Notes: generated by a model from the letters alone, not told the origin. A stretch of 64,000 bases of DNA from Saprospiraceae bacterium (GCA_019638455.1 JAHBTU010000001.1:325501-389500); one strand, 5' to 3'; shown: positions 18,214-26,829, numbered from the stretch's first letter. A program made the numbers and translations.

Positions 18214-18221
18214 TACCTTTG
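18214..18221 (+). promoter_or_regulatory. Candidate -7 promoter box TACCTTTG
   Basis: TACCTTTG matches the Bacteroidota -7 consensus TAnnTTTG exactly and follows an AT-rich stretch; no clear TTTG -33 box is seen at the usual distance. It would start transcription about 90 bases before the small secreted peptide at 18319. Confidence 0.45.
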
Positions 18222-18318
18222 TCGAACCTTTAAAGGGTTTATTGGCCAAGAACGGCGTGAGACGAAAAGCCGAAAAAGAGTAGTCGCGATCTTTCATCTT
18301 AAAATTTTTTCATCTGAT

Positions 18319-18516
18319 ATGAAAAAGAAATTTCTAGCAAAAGGCATTATTGTCTTGTCTGCATTGTTTTTCAGCACCCAAGCTATTGCTGGTACATGGA
18401 TTGTTTACAGGTTTAACGGAGCAACTCATGCTTATTACACCTCCCAAAACATCAACTGCGACACGTTTGTGCCGGGGCCAGGTATAGAAATAATTGATTG
18501 TTTTAATATAAATTAA
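18319..18516 (+). CDS. Small secreted peptide
   Basis: Starting at ATG 18319 the protein has 65 residues: a textbook signal peptide (MKKKFLAKGIIVLSALFFS, cut likely after AIAG) and a mature part of about 40 residues with two cysteines (CDTFVPGPGIEIIDC) and many aromatics. No homologue was recognised. It has its own candidate promoter and is followed 31 bases later by a hairpin with a T run, so it is probably expressed as a single-gene transcript. A longer frame from 18208 would cover the promoter box and is less likely. Confidence 0.65.
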   Translation: MKKKFLAKGIIVLSALFFSTQAIAGTWIVYRFNGATHAYYTSQNINCDTFVPGPGIEIIDCFNIN

Positions 18517-18524
18517 TTCAACGA

Positions 18525-19688
18525 ATGACTCTTGTCCACAAGGGAAAACGCTGGGTGGAGATACTCCACCTAGCGTGTTTTTCAATAGTTTTAATATCGG
18601 AAGCACATTCTCAAAACTTGCTCAACAACCATTCTTTTGAGCAAATTGATTCTAATGTGCGTCAAGATTGCTCCATTGGTGTCGGCTATTTAGATGCTTT
18701 GTCCGCTTGGGAAGGATTTAATACGGTCGATTTTGTACATCAAAATTTCCCTTTTACTAATCGCTCTGGAAGCCAGAAGATTGCTCCTCACACAGGCAAA
18801 TCTATGATAGGGCTTTATCTGATTGACTGTGGGGAGGGTTGGCTGCCAGAATATTTGTTCCAACAATTGTCTGTCCCTGTGAGGGAAGGCAAGAAGTATC
18901 GTTTAAGTTTTTATCTGCATTTCAGATCGAGGGATGGCTTTTACCCGCGCAAAATAAGTTTTAATCTGAGCGATGAAAACCCATGTATTGCCCTTGCTGC
19001 GGGAAAACTGAAAGGGGGGAAAGTGGACATTGAAATTGAGCCTTCAAAAAGGGTTGATGACTATTGGTTGTTTTTTTCCAAAGAATTTGTCGCCGCCTCT
19101 GATGCGAACTACATAATAGCTGGCTCATTTGAGACTCAGCCTAAAACCTTTCGTAAAAAAGGTAAGGATTTGGAGAAAGGTATTTATGTCTTTATAGATG
19201 ATGTGGAATTGGTCGCCCTGGAGTACGTGGCTCCGATACCGGACGTTTCTGCAATATTGACAGAGCAAACAGCGAATCAACCTGATACAATGGCTTCCAA
19301 AATAGTTGTATCGCGGCAAGATACCCTCGCTACAGTTTCTCCCTTAACTGATTTTGGAGCCTTGCCAACGGTTTCGTTTGAATACAACTCATTTTCCATC
19401 AATCCGTATTATCAAAAAATCTTGTCGGAAACCGCTGCAAACCTCCTTCGACGAGGGTGCCCGATTGTTGTCATTGGCCATACAGACAACACAGGAAGTG
19501 ATGAACACAACGAACAGTTAGCGTACAAACGGGCGCGGGCAGTAGCAGATTTTCTGATGAGCAAGTCGCTGCCTAAAGAGAGAATAACTATTGTATCTCA
19601 AGGCAGTAAAACGCCTTTAGCCTCAGGGGAAGATGATTTTTCCCGCAGCATGAATCGTCGGGTTGAGATTACACAAAAATGCAATTGA
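18525..19688 (+). CDS. OmpA-family protein with N-terminal binding-like domain
   Basis: A 387-residue protein. The first 30 residues look like a signal peptide (ILHLACFSIVLISEAHS). Residues about 30-230 begin NLLNNHSFEQ and look like a jelly-roll/DUF642-type carbohydrate-binding domain (KYRLSFYLHFRS, IYVFIDDVELV). The C-terminal OmpA/MotB domain (about 280-385) binds peptidoglycan: VIGHTDNTGSDEHNEQLAYKRARAVADFL and SRSMNRRVEI. It is likely anchored at the cell wall. The 5' end overlaps a terminator-like hairpin at 18548-18581, so the chosen start (ATG 18525) or the hairpin's role needs care. Confidence 0.85.
   Translation: MTLVHKGKRWVEILHLACFSIVLISEAHSQNLLNNHSFEQIDSNVRQDCSIGVGYLDALSAWEGFNTVDFVHQNFPFTNRSGSQKIAPHTGKSMIGLYLIDCGEGWLPEYLFQQLSVPVREGKKYRLSFYLHFRSRDGFYPRKISFNLSDENPCIALAAGKLKGGKVDIEIEPSKRVDDYWLFFSKEFVAASDANYIIAGSFETQPKTFRKKGKDLEKGIYVFIDDVELVALEYVAPIPDVSAILTEQTANQPDTMASKIVVSRQDTLATVSPLTDFGALPTVSFEYNSFSINPYYQKILSETAANLLRRGCPIVVIGHTDNTGSDEHNEQLAYKRARAVADFLMSKSLPKERITIVSQGSKTPLASGEDDFSRSMNRRVEITQKCN
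18548..18581 (+). terminator. Terminator-like hairpin inside the 5' end of the OmpA gene
   Basis: Left arm ACGCTGGGTGGAG (18548-18560) and right arm CTCCACCTAGCGT (18564-18576) pair over 13 bp with one mismatch or wobble, followed by GTTTTT. It stands 31 bases after the small peptide gene and inside codons 8-19 of the OmpA frame. It can end the peptide transcript or act as an attenuator for the OmpA gene. Confidence 0.65.
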
Positions 19689-20163
19689 ATCTGTCCGGCA
19701 TGATTGACGTACACGCCCACCTCGGCAGTTGAAACTGCACAAGAATGCAATTTAATCAAATTGCTATTCTGCGGTTTTTCAATCCTCGCTAAAGTAATCT
19801 TCATCAGCAATCATCCTTGCCTCTTGTACTGTACAACGGCGAACGGTATCCGCCATTTTTGGGCATCATTTGTCGGCAGAAATGTAAAAAGATGTAAAAG
19901 AAGTGTGGCCGTTTTTGCTGCGATGCCGCAATATGCAACCTTTGTTCTCACCAATTGACTTTTACCGAAACTTTGGCCCAGCCATTTGCAACGAAAACTT
20001 TGTTTCTCGCACCAATATGGCGACGAACGGCATCAAACATTTCTGCGTCAACGTTCGCCGCCGATTCCATCGCATTAGTCTAAGTGTCCGAGTCCGTTTG
20101 CGATAGCCCCATAATTTCGACCTCGAAAATCTCCAATTTCCACTTTCTGCCCATTTCAAATTT
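19689..20163. other. Gap without a gene; partial duplication of the OmpA gene end
   Basis: No convincing gene is seen. Bases 19725-19760 (GTTGAAACTGCACAAGAATGC and on) resemble the last codons of the OmpA gene at 19662-19688 (GTTGAGATTACACAAAAATGC); the peptide would read VETAQECN against VEITQKCN. This suggests the remnant of a duplicated 3' end. Further on are two loosely similar stretches containing CGAACGG and CATTT (19838-19860 and 20021-20045). The rest is unremarkable. Confidence 0.4.
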
Positions 20164-22986
20164 ATGCAAAAACACTTCTTCCTGCCCGCCCTTCTTCTCT
20201 TTTGTCATTTTCTTTCCGCCCAAAATCCTTCCCGCATCACCATCAAAGGCATCGTCGTTGATTCTACTGGCGAGGAGATTGTGATGCCGACCGTCATGCT
20301 CCTCAACCCCACGGATTCCGCGTTGGTCAATTTTACACGCGGTGATGACAAAGGTGTTTTCCAATTAAAAAATGTCAAGAACGAGCCTTATTTGCTCAAA
20401 ATCTCTTACGTCGGGTATTTGCCCCTGCAAGTGCGCATCGAGCCGTCGGCATCGGCAGTCCACGATTTGGGCGAGTTGACCATCAAACCCATCACCAGCG
20501 AACTGCTCGAAGTCGTCGTGAAAGCCGCCAAAGCGACGCTGAGCATTCGCGGCGACACCATCGAATACGACGCATCCTCCTTCAAAGTGCCGCCCGGCTC
20601 CACGGTCGAGGACTTGTTGCGCCGGCTGCCCGGCATCGAAGTAGATGCCGACGGCAACATCAAGGCGCAGGGGCGTGATGTGCGGCGCGTCTATGTGGAC
20701 GGGAAAACCTTCTTCGGCGACGACCCGAAGGCTGCCACCAAAAACCTCGGCGCAGAGACACTTAGCAAGGTGCAGGTGTACAACGAAGCCTCCGAGCAGT
20801 CGAGACTGACGGGCGTGGACGACGGCAAGCGCGAAAAGGCGATGAATCTGGAATTGAAGGAAGAATTCAAAAAAGGCTCGTTCGGCAAAATAACAGGGGC
20901 TGTTGGCACCGAAGAGCGATGGGCCGCCCGAGGCAACTACAACCGATTCAACCAGAAAGAGCAACTCTCCTTTATCGGCTATGGCAACAACATCAACCAG
21001 ACGGGGGTGAACTGGGAGGACTATGGCGAGTTCAAGGGGCAAAGCTCTTTCAGCGATTTCGACAACGGCGACTTTGGCTTCAACAGTGGTGGCGGGCGCA
21101 TCTTCTACTTCGGCGGCGGCGATGACTCGCCCCTCAACAACTTCGACGGACGCGGATTCACCGAAAACTTCGGCGGCGGCGCGAACTACAATTTTGACAA
21201 CAAAAAAACCAAGCTCAACACCAGCTACTTCTACAACCAAACCAAGCTCTTCCTCGACCAATTCACCGACCGCCAGACCTTCGTGGAGGGCAATTCGTTT
21301 TTCAATGCCGACACCACGACAAAGGTGGAGCTTCGCCAAAACCACAGCCTCAACACCCGTTTTGAAAAAGACCTCGACTCAAACAATCTCTTGATAGTGA
21401 AAGCCAATGGCCGATTCAGCCTCAATGACGCAACGACTCGACAATCCCAACTTTTCTACCTCGAAGACGGCACGACGACCAATCGCCTCAGCATGGACAA
21501 CGGCAACGACCTCAACTCTTGGCGGGTGAACAGCGCCGCCATATTCCGCCACCGGTTCAAGAAAAAAGGCCGTTCGCTAGCCGCCAGCGCCGGCTTCAAC
21601 CTCAATCAGACGGATGCCTCAGAGCAACTTTTCTCCCTCAACCAGTTCTTCAACGCAGGTTCCTTCACCGAGCAAATCCGGCAGATGAACGCCAACGACA
21701 CCCGCGTCATGCAAGCCAAGTCGAGCCTCCTGTTCACCGAGCCGCTCTCGAAAAAATGGTACTGGGAAACATTCTACAACTTCAGCACCACCCAAAACGA
21801 GGTGGACAGACAAGTGGCCGACCCCGAAAACAGCGGCCAACGCATTGACAGCCTCAGCATCTATTACGACTACGACATCCTCTACAACCGCCTCGGCTCC
21901 AGCATCCGTTTTTCCAACGAGGGTCTCAACGTGTCGGTGGGCGTGGCTGCCCAACAACTCGACCTGCGCGGCGAGTATTTCCGCGCCCGCAACACACCCC
22001 TGCTCGTGCCGCCCATTGACAGGCAATTCCTCAACGTCATACCCAATGTGGATTTGTCGTACGAGCTGAAAGGCGCAGGCAGGACGTGGCTCAATCTCGG
22101 ATATGGATACAGCGTGCGCGAACCCCAACCCAACGACCTCCAACCCGTGCCCAACCAAAACAACCCCCTTTTTCGCACGGAAGGCAACCCAGGACTCGAC
22201 CCCGAACGAAATCACAGCTTCAACCTCAACATCAACAACTGGAACCCCGCCTCGCTCAGTAACGTGGGCATAGGTGCCAATTTCGACCTTTTCGATAGCC
22301 AAATCGTTTACAACCAAACCATCGAAGCCATTGACAGCATCGGCATCCGCACCACCTCGCGCCCCGAAAACCTCTCAGGTGGTCAGCGACTCAACACTTA
22401 CCTGTGGTCCAATTTCCCCATCGTGAAAACAAAACTGACCATGAACCTCAACGGCAGCCTCAATTTCAGCAACACGCCCTCCTTCGTCAATGGTCAGGAA
22501 AACGAAACGCGCAACCGCGGCTATCGCCTCAACGCAGGTTTCAACTTCACCCCCGGCACCAAACTCATCCTGAGCGCAGGCGGCTCCATCAATCCCAACA
22601 ACATCACCTATTCCATCAGCCGCGAGCAAAACCAGAAAATCAGGAACTACGGCGTGAATGCCGCCACCAAGTGGCAGTTCGCCGACAAGTTCTTCTTGGA
22701 AAGCAATTTCAGTTACAACATTTATCGCAACGACAGATTCAACTTCAACCAGGACGTGCCCATCTGGAACGCATCCGTGCGCAGACTTTTGGGGAAGGAA
22801 AACCGCCTTGAGGTACGGCTCGCCGCTTTCGACCTCCTCAACCGCCGCGTCAGCATCACCCAAAACGGCACCCAAAACTTCGTGACGCGCAACATCGCCC
22901 CCACGCTGGCGCGTTACTTCATGCTGAGCGTCAGTTACAACGTGCGCGGCTACGAAAACAAATTGAACAAGAATAATTGGTGGTGA
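20164..22986 (+). CDS. Large outer-membrane protein (OMP_b-brl_3 type) with CarboxypepD_reg-like domain
   Basis: A 940-residue protein with signal peptide (to HFLSAQ), an N-terminal carboxypeptidase-regulatory-like Ig domain (about 22-105: ITIKGIVVDSTGEEI...LLKISYVGYLPL), a plug-like segment (STVEDLLRRLPGIEVDADGNIKAQGRDVRRVYVDGKTFF-like, about 150-185) and a long barrel. This is the TonB-receptor-like OMP_b-brl_3 family of Bacteroidota. Glycine- and aspartate-rich strands (GDFGFNSGGGRIFYFGGG, about 300-320) are notable. It is followed 102 bases later by a GLPGLI protein, a pairing often seen in this phylum. Substrate unknown. Confidence 0.88.
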   Translation: MQKHFFLPALLLFCHFLSAQNPSRITIKGIVVDSTGEEIVMPTVMLLNPTDSALVNFTRGDDKGVFQLKNVKNEPYLLKISYVGYLPLQVRIEPSASAVHDLGELTIKPITSELLEVVVKAAKATLSIRGDTIEYDASSFKVPPGSTVEDLLRRLPGIEVDADGNIKAQGRDVRRVYVDGKTFFGDDPKAATKNLGAETLSKVQVYNEASEQSRLTGVDDGKREKAMNLELKEEFKKGSFGKITGAVGTEERWAARGNYNRFNQKEQLSFIGYGNNINQTGVNWEDYGEFKGQSSFSDFDNGDFGFNSGGGRIFYFGGGDDSPLNNFDGRGFTENFGGGANYNFDNKKTKLNTSYFYNQTKLFLDQFTDRQTFVEGNSFFNADTTTKVELRQNHSLNTRFEKDLDSNNLLIVKANGRFSLNDATTRQSQLFYLEDGTTTNRLSMDNGNDLNSWRVNSAAIFRHRFKKKGRSLAASAGFNLNQTDASEQLFSLNQFFNAGSFTEQIRQMNANDTRVMQAKSSLLFTEPLSKKWYWETFYNFSTTQNEVDRQVADPENSGQRIDSLSIYYDYDILYNRLGSSIRFSNEGLNVSVGVAAQQLDLRGEYFRARNTPLLVPPIDRQFLNVIPNVDLSYELKGAGRTWLNLGYGYSVREPQPNDLQPVPNQNNPLFRTEGNPGLDPERNHSFNLNINNWNPASLSNVGIGANFDLFDSQIVYNQTIEAIDSIGIRTTSRPENLSGGQRLNTYLWSNFPIVKTKLTMNLNGSLNFSNTPSFVNGQENETRNRGYRLNAGFNFTPGTKLILSAGGSINPNNITYSISREQNQKIRNYGVNAATKWQFADKFFLESNFSYNIYRNDRFNFNQDVPIWNASVRRLLGKENRLEVRLAAFDLLNRRVSITQNGTQNFVTRNIAPTLARYFMLSVSYNVRGYENKLNKNNWW

Positions 22987-22994
22987 TAAACAGT

Positions 22995-23059
22995 CCCGTA
23001 GCGACGACACGTTTTTAGCCGCGTTAGCGGCGACACTATAAACGTGTCGTCCCTGCGGG
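22995..23059. repeat. Two-level palindrome between the OMP and GLPGLI genes
   Basis: Left arm CCCGTAGCGACGACACGTTT (22995-23014) pairs with right arm 23040-23059 with few mismatches; inside is a small hairpin GCCGC-GTTA-GCGGC (23018-23031). It is not followed by a T run, so it is probably a dispersed palindrome rather than a normal terminator. It occupies most of the 102-bp gap. Confidence 0.75.
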
Positions 23060-23088
23060 GCTTATTCCAACACTCATTTTCAATTTTT

Positions 23089-23844
23089 ATGAAAAAAACA
23101 CTGCTCCTCCTCGCCCTTTTCATCTCGCTCTCAGCCATTGCGCAAAAGCAACCCCCTCTCGAAGGCCGCATTCGTTACCTCGTCATCCACGACTGGACCA
23201 AAAAAATGGCGGCGGTGGACTACCTCAGCAAGCAGCGCAAAGAGCGCATCGCCTATATGTGGGGCAACCGCTCCGAATGGAAACTATACACCCAAATGTT
23301 TTTCAACGCCACCGAAACACGTTATGAAGACTCTGAGGAGCGTGCCGAACCCGACGACGAGGGCTATTCATGGCGCAAGGACGTCTATCAAATCAAGCGA
23401 AACTTCGAGGAAAACACCCAGTATGACGTGATGGAAATGCTCGGCAAAACATACATCATCGAAGACTCGCTCCATTCGCCCGAGTGGAAAATCCACAACG
23501 ACCTCAAGGAAGTGGCTGGCCATATATGCATGAAAGCCGTCTGGGAAGATACCGTGAAACGCCAAAAAGTGGTCGCGTGGTTTGCGCAAGACATCCCGCA
23601 CAGCGGTGGCCCGGAGCGTTTCTCCGGCTTGCCGGGCATGATACTCGAAGTGGACGTGAACAACGGCGCAATGGTCATCACCGCCGACTTAATCGAACTG
23701 AAAAAACTCGACAAGCAGTTGAATCTGCCTAAAAAGTATAAGGGCAAAAAAATAACGGAAGCCGAATATCAAGACATCGTGAAAAAATACATCGAGGAAA
23801 AGACGAAAGCCGAAGAGCCGTATTTTTGGGGGATGCGATATTGA
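23089..23844 (+). CDS. GLPGLI family protein
   Basis: Starting at MKKTLLLL the protein has 251 residues and a signal peptide (to AIAQ). It shows the GLPGLI signature as SGLPGMILEVDVNNG (about residues 180-195), preceded by the conserved VVAWFAQDIPHSGGPERF. Such proteins are exported and in Bacteroidota are often encoded next to carboxypeptidase-regulatory-like outer-membrane proteins, as here. Molecular function is unknown. It is followed by a strong terminator at 23908-23940. An upstream start at 23044 lies in the palindrome and was rejected. Confidence 0.88.
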   Translation: MKKTLLLLALFISLSAIAQKQPPLEGRIRYLVIHDWTKKMAAVDYLSKQRKERIAYMWGNRSEWKLYTQMFFNATETRYEDSEERAEPDDEGYSWRKDVYQIKRNFEENTQYDVMEMLGKTYIIEDSLHSPEWKIHNDLKEVAGHICMKAVWEDTVKRQKVVAWFAQDIPHSGGPERFSGLPGMILEVDVNNGAMVITADLIELKKLDKQLNLPKKYKGKKITEAEYQDIVKKYIEEKTKAEEPYFWGMRY

Positions 23845-23907
23845 GCTTTGCTTTTCCTCCCACATTGCGAAGGATTCCAACTTTTTAGAAAGTACGAATT
23901 AAGTAGA

Positions 23908-23946
23908 GCCGCCCGGCGAGACGCATTCTCGCCGGGCGGCTTGCTT
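23908..23946 (+). terminator. Intrinsic terminator after the GLPGLI gene
   Basis: Arms GCCGCCCGGCGAG (23908-23920) and CTCGCCGGGCGGC (23928-23940) pair perfectly over 13 bp with an ACGCATT loop region; TTGCTTTT follows. It isolates the upstream genes from the dcw cluster. Confidence 0.85.
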
Positions 23947-24235
23947 TTGCGCCGTTCCCACTTTTCCCCACCTGCGTTGCTTCTTCGAAGCAGCAGTTTC
24001 CACTTCTTACCACTATGTTGCCGCTAAATCGTTTTTGGGTAAAAATTACCCTTCAATGTATTTGTTTTTCCCTCCTTGAGTCCGCCATAATTTTCATGAA
24101 TCTTCCTCAAAAATTCGCTCAGCCAACTTTTTCTCAAATTTTAACAAATTTACGATGCCTCATAAAAGATTGAAAAACAATGATTTGAATTTTTATTCAA
24201 AAAAAATTTGACAAAAATTTGAAAAAAAATGTCGG
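23947..24235. other. AT-rich gap upstream of the mraZ promoter
   Basis: No gene is seen. The stretch becomes strongly A/T-rich towards 24235, with several AAAATTTGA-like runs (24203-24226) just upstream of the MraZ boxes. These may help promoter bending or regulator binding, but no defined site can be named. Confidence 0.4.
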
Positions 24236-24270
24236 TTTGTGGGAAAATGTGGGAAAGTGGTTTACATTTG
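24236..24270 (+). promoter_or_regulatory. mraZ promoter with MraZ-type TGGGA operator boxes
   Basis: TTTG at 24236-24239 and TACATTTG at 24263-24270 form a Bacteroidota-type promoter with a long (23-base) spacer. Inside the spacer are two exact TGGGA boxes at 24240-24244 and 24250-24254, ten bases apart, and a weaker third (TGG at 24258). Direct TGGG boxes with 5-base spacers are the known target of the MraZ repressor in other bacteria. Their place between the two promoter boxes predicts self-repression of the cluster. Confidence 0.7.
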
Positions 24271-24338
24271 TGGCGGTGAATTGTAGGCGAGTTCCCACAA
24301 ACAAGCGCCTGTAAGGCTCACCGAGCAGAAATAATTTT

Positions 24339-24418
24339 CAATGTGCCAATGAGAAAATGTGCCAATGCGATACCTAAAAATAGCGCATCAGTACATTGAC
24401 AAAATGGCGCATTGAGCA
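24339..24418. repeat. Hairpin-like repeat in the mraZ leader
   Basis: AATGTGCCAATG occurs twice (24340-24351 and 24356-24367), and inverted variants (CATTGACAAAATGGCGCATTG) follow at 24394-24414. The stretch can fold as a hairpin with tandem-repeat arms in the 5' leader of the mraZ transcript, like the hairpins of later dcw gaps. Confidence 0.55.
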
Positions 24419-24430
24419 GTCCCACACTCA

Positions 24431-24940
24431 ATGATGCAACTCATAGGCGAATATCCTGTCGCTCTCGATGAAAAGGGGCGTATGCGTTTGCCGACAGCGC
24501 TGCTTCGTCAGTTGTCCAGCCAAACAGGCGACAACGGCGACGGTGCAGGACATGAGTTTGTGGTCAACCGGGGGTTTGAGAAGTGCCTCACACTTTACCC
24601 CAAACCGGTCTGGGACGGTATTACTGCCAAGTTGAGCCGTCTCAATCGCTTCAATGACCGGAACCGCGCCTTTATTCGCTCCTTCTACCTCGGTGCGTAC
24701 CCAATCGCGACCGACAGCGCGGACAGAATTCTCTTGCAAAAACCTTTGATGGATTACGCCGGCCTCTCGAAAGAAGCGGTACTCGTCGCCATGGACGACC
24801 GCATCGAGATATGGTCGCCGGAAGAGCATGCCCGCGTGGCCGCCATTGACTATGGCTCGTTTGCCGACCTCGCCAACGACGTGATGGGCGGCGGCTTGGA
24901 TGGGGTAGGGGATTTTGAAACGGTTATGAGTGACAAGTGA
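24431..24940 (+). CDS. mraZ: Transcriptional regulator MraZ
   Basis: A 169-residue protein with two AbrB-like SpoVT folds: MMQLIGEYPVALDEKGRMRLPTALL and FIRSFYLGAYPIATDSADRILLQKPLMDYAGLSKEAVLVAMDDRIEIWSPE-like segments. MraZ is the DNA-binding repressor and first gene of most dcw clusters; matching TGGGA boxes lie about 180 bases upstream. The start may be either of two adjacent ATG codons (24431 or 24434). The last codons (TVMSDK) contain TTATGAGT, which pairs with a repeat in the following gap. It is 53 bases from rsmH. Confidence 0.93.
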   Translation: MMQLIGEYPVALDEKGRMRLPTALLRQLSSQTGDNGDGAGHEFVVNRGFEKCLTLYPKPVWDGITAKLSRLNRFNDRNRAFIRSFYLGAYPIATDSADRILLQKPLMDYAGLSKEAVLVAMDDRIEIWSPEEHARVAAIDYGSFADLANDVMGGGLDGVGDFETVMSDK

Positions 24941-24988
24941 TGATTGCCGCCAGGCGCGCAGTGTCCATAACTCATAATTCATAACTCG
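24924..24988. repeat. Short inverted repeat at the mraZ stop
   Basis: TTATGAGT (24924-24931, inside the last mraZ codons) pairs with ACTCATAA (24970-24977), which is part of a small tandem run CATAACTCATAATTCATAAC (24966-24985). The same words recur around the murE stop at 31525-31577. Pairing is only 8 bp here, so structure is uncertain. Confidence 0.45.
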
Positions 24989-24993
24989 AAAAG

Positions 24994-25914
24994 GTGTATC
25001 ACGAAAGTGTCCTCTTGCGCGAATCCATTGAAAATCTGCGGGTTGTGCCCGGCGGGATTTATGTGGATGCCACATTTGGCGGCGGCGGGCACTCGCGCTT
25101 GATACTCGAAAAACTGGGTGGCAAAGGCCACCTGTACGCCTTCGACCAAGACGAAGACGCGAAGCGAAACACCGAGCAGCAGCCATTTTCGGCAAACCCT
25201 TCCTTCACGTTCGTCCACTCGAATTTCAGGCATTTGAAAAGGCAGTTGAGAGCCGAAGTCGTGCGGCCCGGCACCGTGAACGGCATTTTGGCCGACCTCG
25301 GCGTGAGCAGCTATCAGTTCGACACGCCGGAGCGCGGCTTCAGCTATCGCTTTGAGGCGGCGCTGGATATGCGCATGAACACGCAGGATGGGCAAACAGC
25401 GGCAGACGTATTGAATGAATATGACGCGGACGAATTGCAGCGCGTGTTCAGCGAGCTCGGCGAAGTGCGCAACTCCAAAACGCTGGCACAAGCAGCCGTC
25501 CGCCTTCGGGAGCAAAAGCCCTTTCGCACCACAGGCGACTTGCTGGAATTGTGTGGCAAAAACCTCATGGGCGAGCGGATGCGCTACTTGTCGCAAGTGT
25601 TCCAAGCCCTGCGGATGGAAGTGAACGACGAGCTCGGCGCGTTGGAGGATTTGTTGAAAGAAGCCTACGAGATGCTTGCCCCGGGAGGGCGATTGGCCAT
25701 CATCACCTTTCACTCGCTCGAAGACCGCATGGTGAAGCATTTTTTAAAAACAGGAAACGTGGCGGGAGAACAAGAAAAGGATTTCTACGGCAACATCACG
25801 CGGCCATTTGAATTGGTGACAAAAAAACCCATCGAACCCTCCGACGAAGAAATCAGCCAAAACCCCCGCGCCCGTAGCGCAAAACTTAGAGTGGGGCAGA
25901 AACTCGAAAATTGA
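24994..25914 (+). CDS. rsmH: 16S rRNA (cytosine-N4) methyltransferase
   Basis: A 306-residue RsmH (MraW) protein, which methylates C1402 of 16S rRNA. The start is a GTG at 24994 (V/M-YHESVLLRE), placed where the family usually begins. The SAM site is VDATFGGGGHSRLIL (about 24-38); further family motifs are ILADLGVSSYQFDTPERGFSYRFEAALDMRM (about 95-125) and the end LAIITFHSLEDRMVKHF...NPRARSAKLR. It is the second gene of the dcw cluster. A lipoprotein gene of unrelated type follows 69 bases later in the place where ftsL is usually found. Confidence 0.96.
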   Translation: MYHESVLLRESIENLRVVPGGIYVDATFGGGGHSRLILEKLGGKGHLYAFDQDEDAKRNTEQQPFSANPSFTFVHSNFRHLKRQLRAEVVRPGTVNGILADLGVSSYQFDTPERGFSYRFEAALDMRMNTQDGQTAADVLNEYDADELQRVFSELGEVRNSKTLAQAAVRLREQKPFRTTGDLLELCGKNLMGERMRYLSQVFQALRMEVNDELGALEDLLKEAYEMLAPGGRLAIITFHSLEDRMVKHFLKTGNVAGEQEKDFYGNITRPFELVTKKPIEPSDEEISQNPRARSAKLRVGQKLEN

Positions 25915-25983
25915 AACACTTTCTTTTTCAAATACAACAAAACAAAACTTAACCGTCTCGCAAGAGGCACAAACTTTAAAAAA

Positions 25984-26772
25984 ATGCGAACATTCCTTTC
26001 TGCTTTCGTCCTGCTGCTCGTAGCGGCCTGCAATCAAAAAAACGCCGATGTCGTCAAAACCATCTATGTCAACAGCCAAATGGTGGATTGCACAGGCGTG
26101 GTGCCCATGCGTTGCCTCCAATACCGCGAAACCCCCGACGGCGACTGGAAAAACTGGTACTCCGGCATTGAAGGTTTCAACTTCGAGGATGGCTACTTCT
26201 ACACCCTCGAAGTGAAAGAAACCAAAATCGCCAACCCGCCCGCCGACGGCTCCTCCATCAAATGGACCTTGGTGAAAGAAGTGAAAAAAGAAAAAGACCC
26301 CGAGTTCGGTGCCGGAGAATTTGGCATACCCGACCTCACAAGCGCGGAGAATATTGACAAATACCGCGAAATCGTGCTCACCGGGTTTGATGACTATCAG
26401 AAAAAAGATGCCGAAATCAACCGTGGCGACAACACGATGAAAGTCACCACCGTCACTGACAACAACGGACAGCCGCGCATGATAAAGGCCGAATCAACCG
26501 CCAAAGGCCCCATCACCACTTGGGAATACTATCTGGCAGGGGGCAAAGTGGTGATGCTGCGCGAGACCATCATGGGCAAAACCAACACCGAAAACCGCTT
26601 CTACTACGCAGGCGGCCAATTAGTGAAAGCAATGGGCAAAGACGTGCCCGGCCGCATGGCACCAGAAGGTGTGCCTTTCAAAGACTTTGTGAGCAAAACA
26701 CCCGACACAGACTTCCGCCTGAAATACGACGAAGTGCAAAAGTCGGCAGATGATTTTTTGGCAGGTAAATAA
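25984..26772 (+). CDS. DUF4377-type lipoprotein inserted in the dcw cluster
   Basis: A 262-residue lipoprotein (signal LLLVAACN, Cys16). The N-terminal part (VVKTIYVNSQMVDCTGVVPMRCLQYRE...WYSGIEGFNFEDGYFYTLEVKE, about 22-85) fits the DUF4377 domain, including the paired cysteines. The C-terminal part (about 120-262) is charged and has no recognised domain. It stands between rsmH and ftsL, transcribed in the same direction, so it is probably co-expressed with division genes; a role in the envelope is possible but not shown. A 16-bp perfect hairpin follows its stop. Confidence 0.75.
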   Translation: MRTFLSAFVLLLVAACNQKNADVVKTIYVNSQMVDCTGVVPMRCLQYRETPDGDWKNWYSGIEGFNFEDGYFYTLEVKETKIANPPADGSSIKWTLVKEVKKEKDPEFGAGEFGIPDLTSAENIDKYREIVLTGFDDYQKKDAEINRGDNTMKVTTVTDNNGQPRMIKAESTAKGPITTWEYYLAGGKVVMLRETIMGKTNTENRFYYAGGQLVKAMGKDVPGRMAPEGVPFKDFVSKTPDTDFRLKYDEVQKSADDFLAGK

Positions 26773-26783
26773 ACACGATTCGC

Positions 26784-26829
26784 GAGCGTCAGGAGTCATC
26801 AATATCAGCAAGCATGACTCCTGACGCTC
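26784..26829. repeat. Perfect 16-bp hairpin between the DUF4377 gene and ftsL
   Basis: GAGCGTCAGGAGTCAT (26784-26799) and ATGACTCCTGACGCTC (26814-26829) are perfect reverse complements with a 14-base loop. No T run follows, so it is not a standard terminator; it may be a processing or pausing site in the dcw transcript. It ends 26 bases before the ftsL start. Confidence 0.8.
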
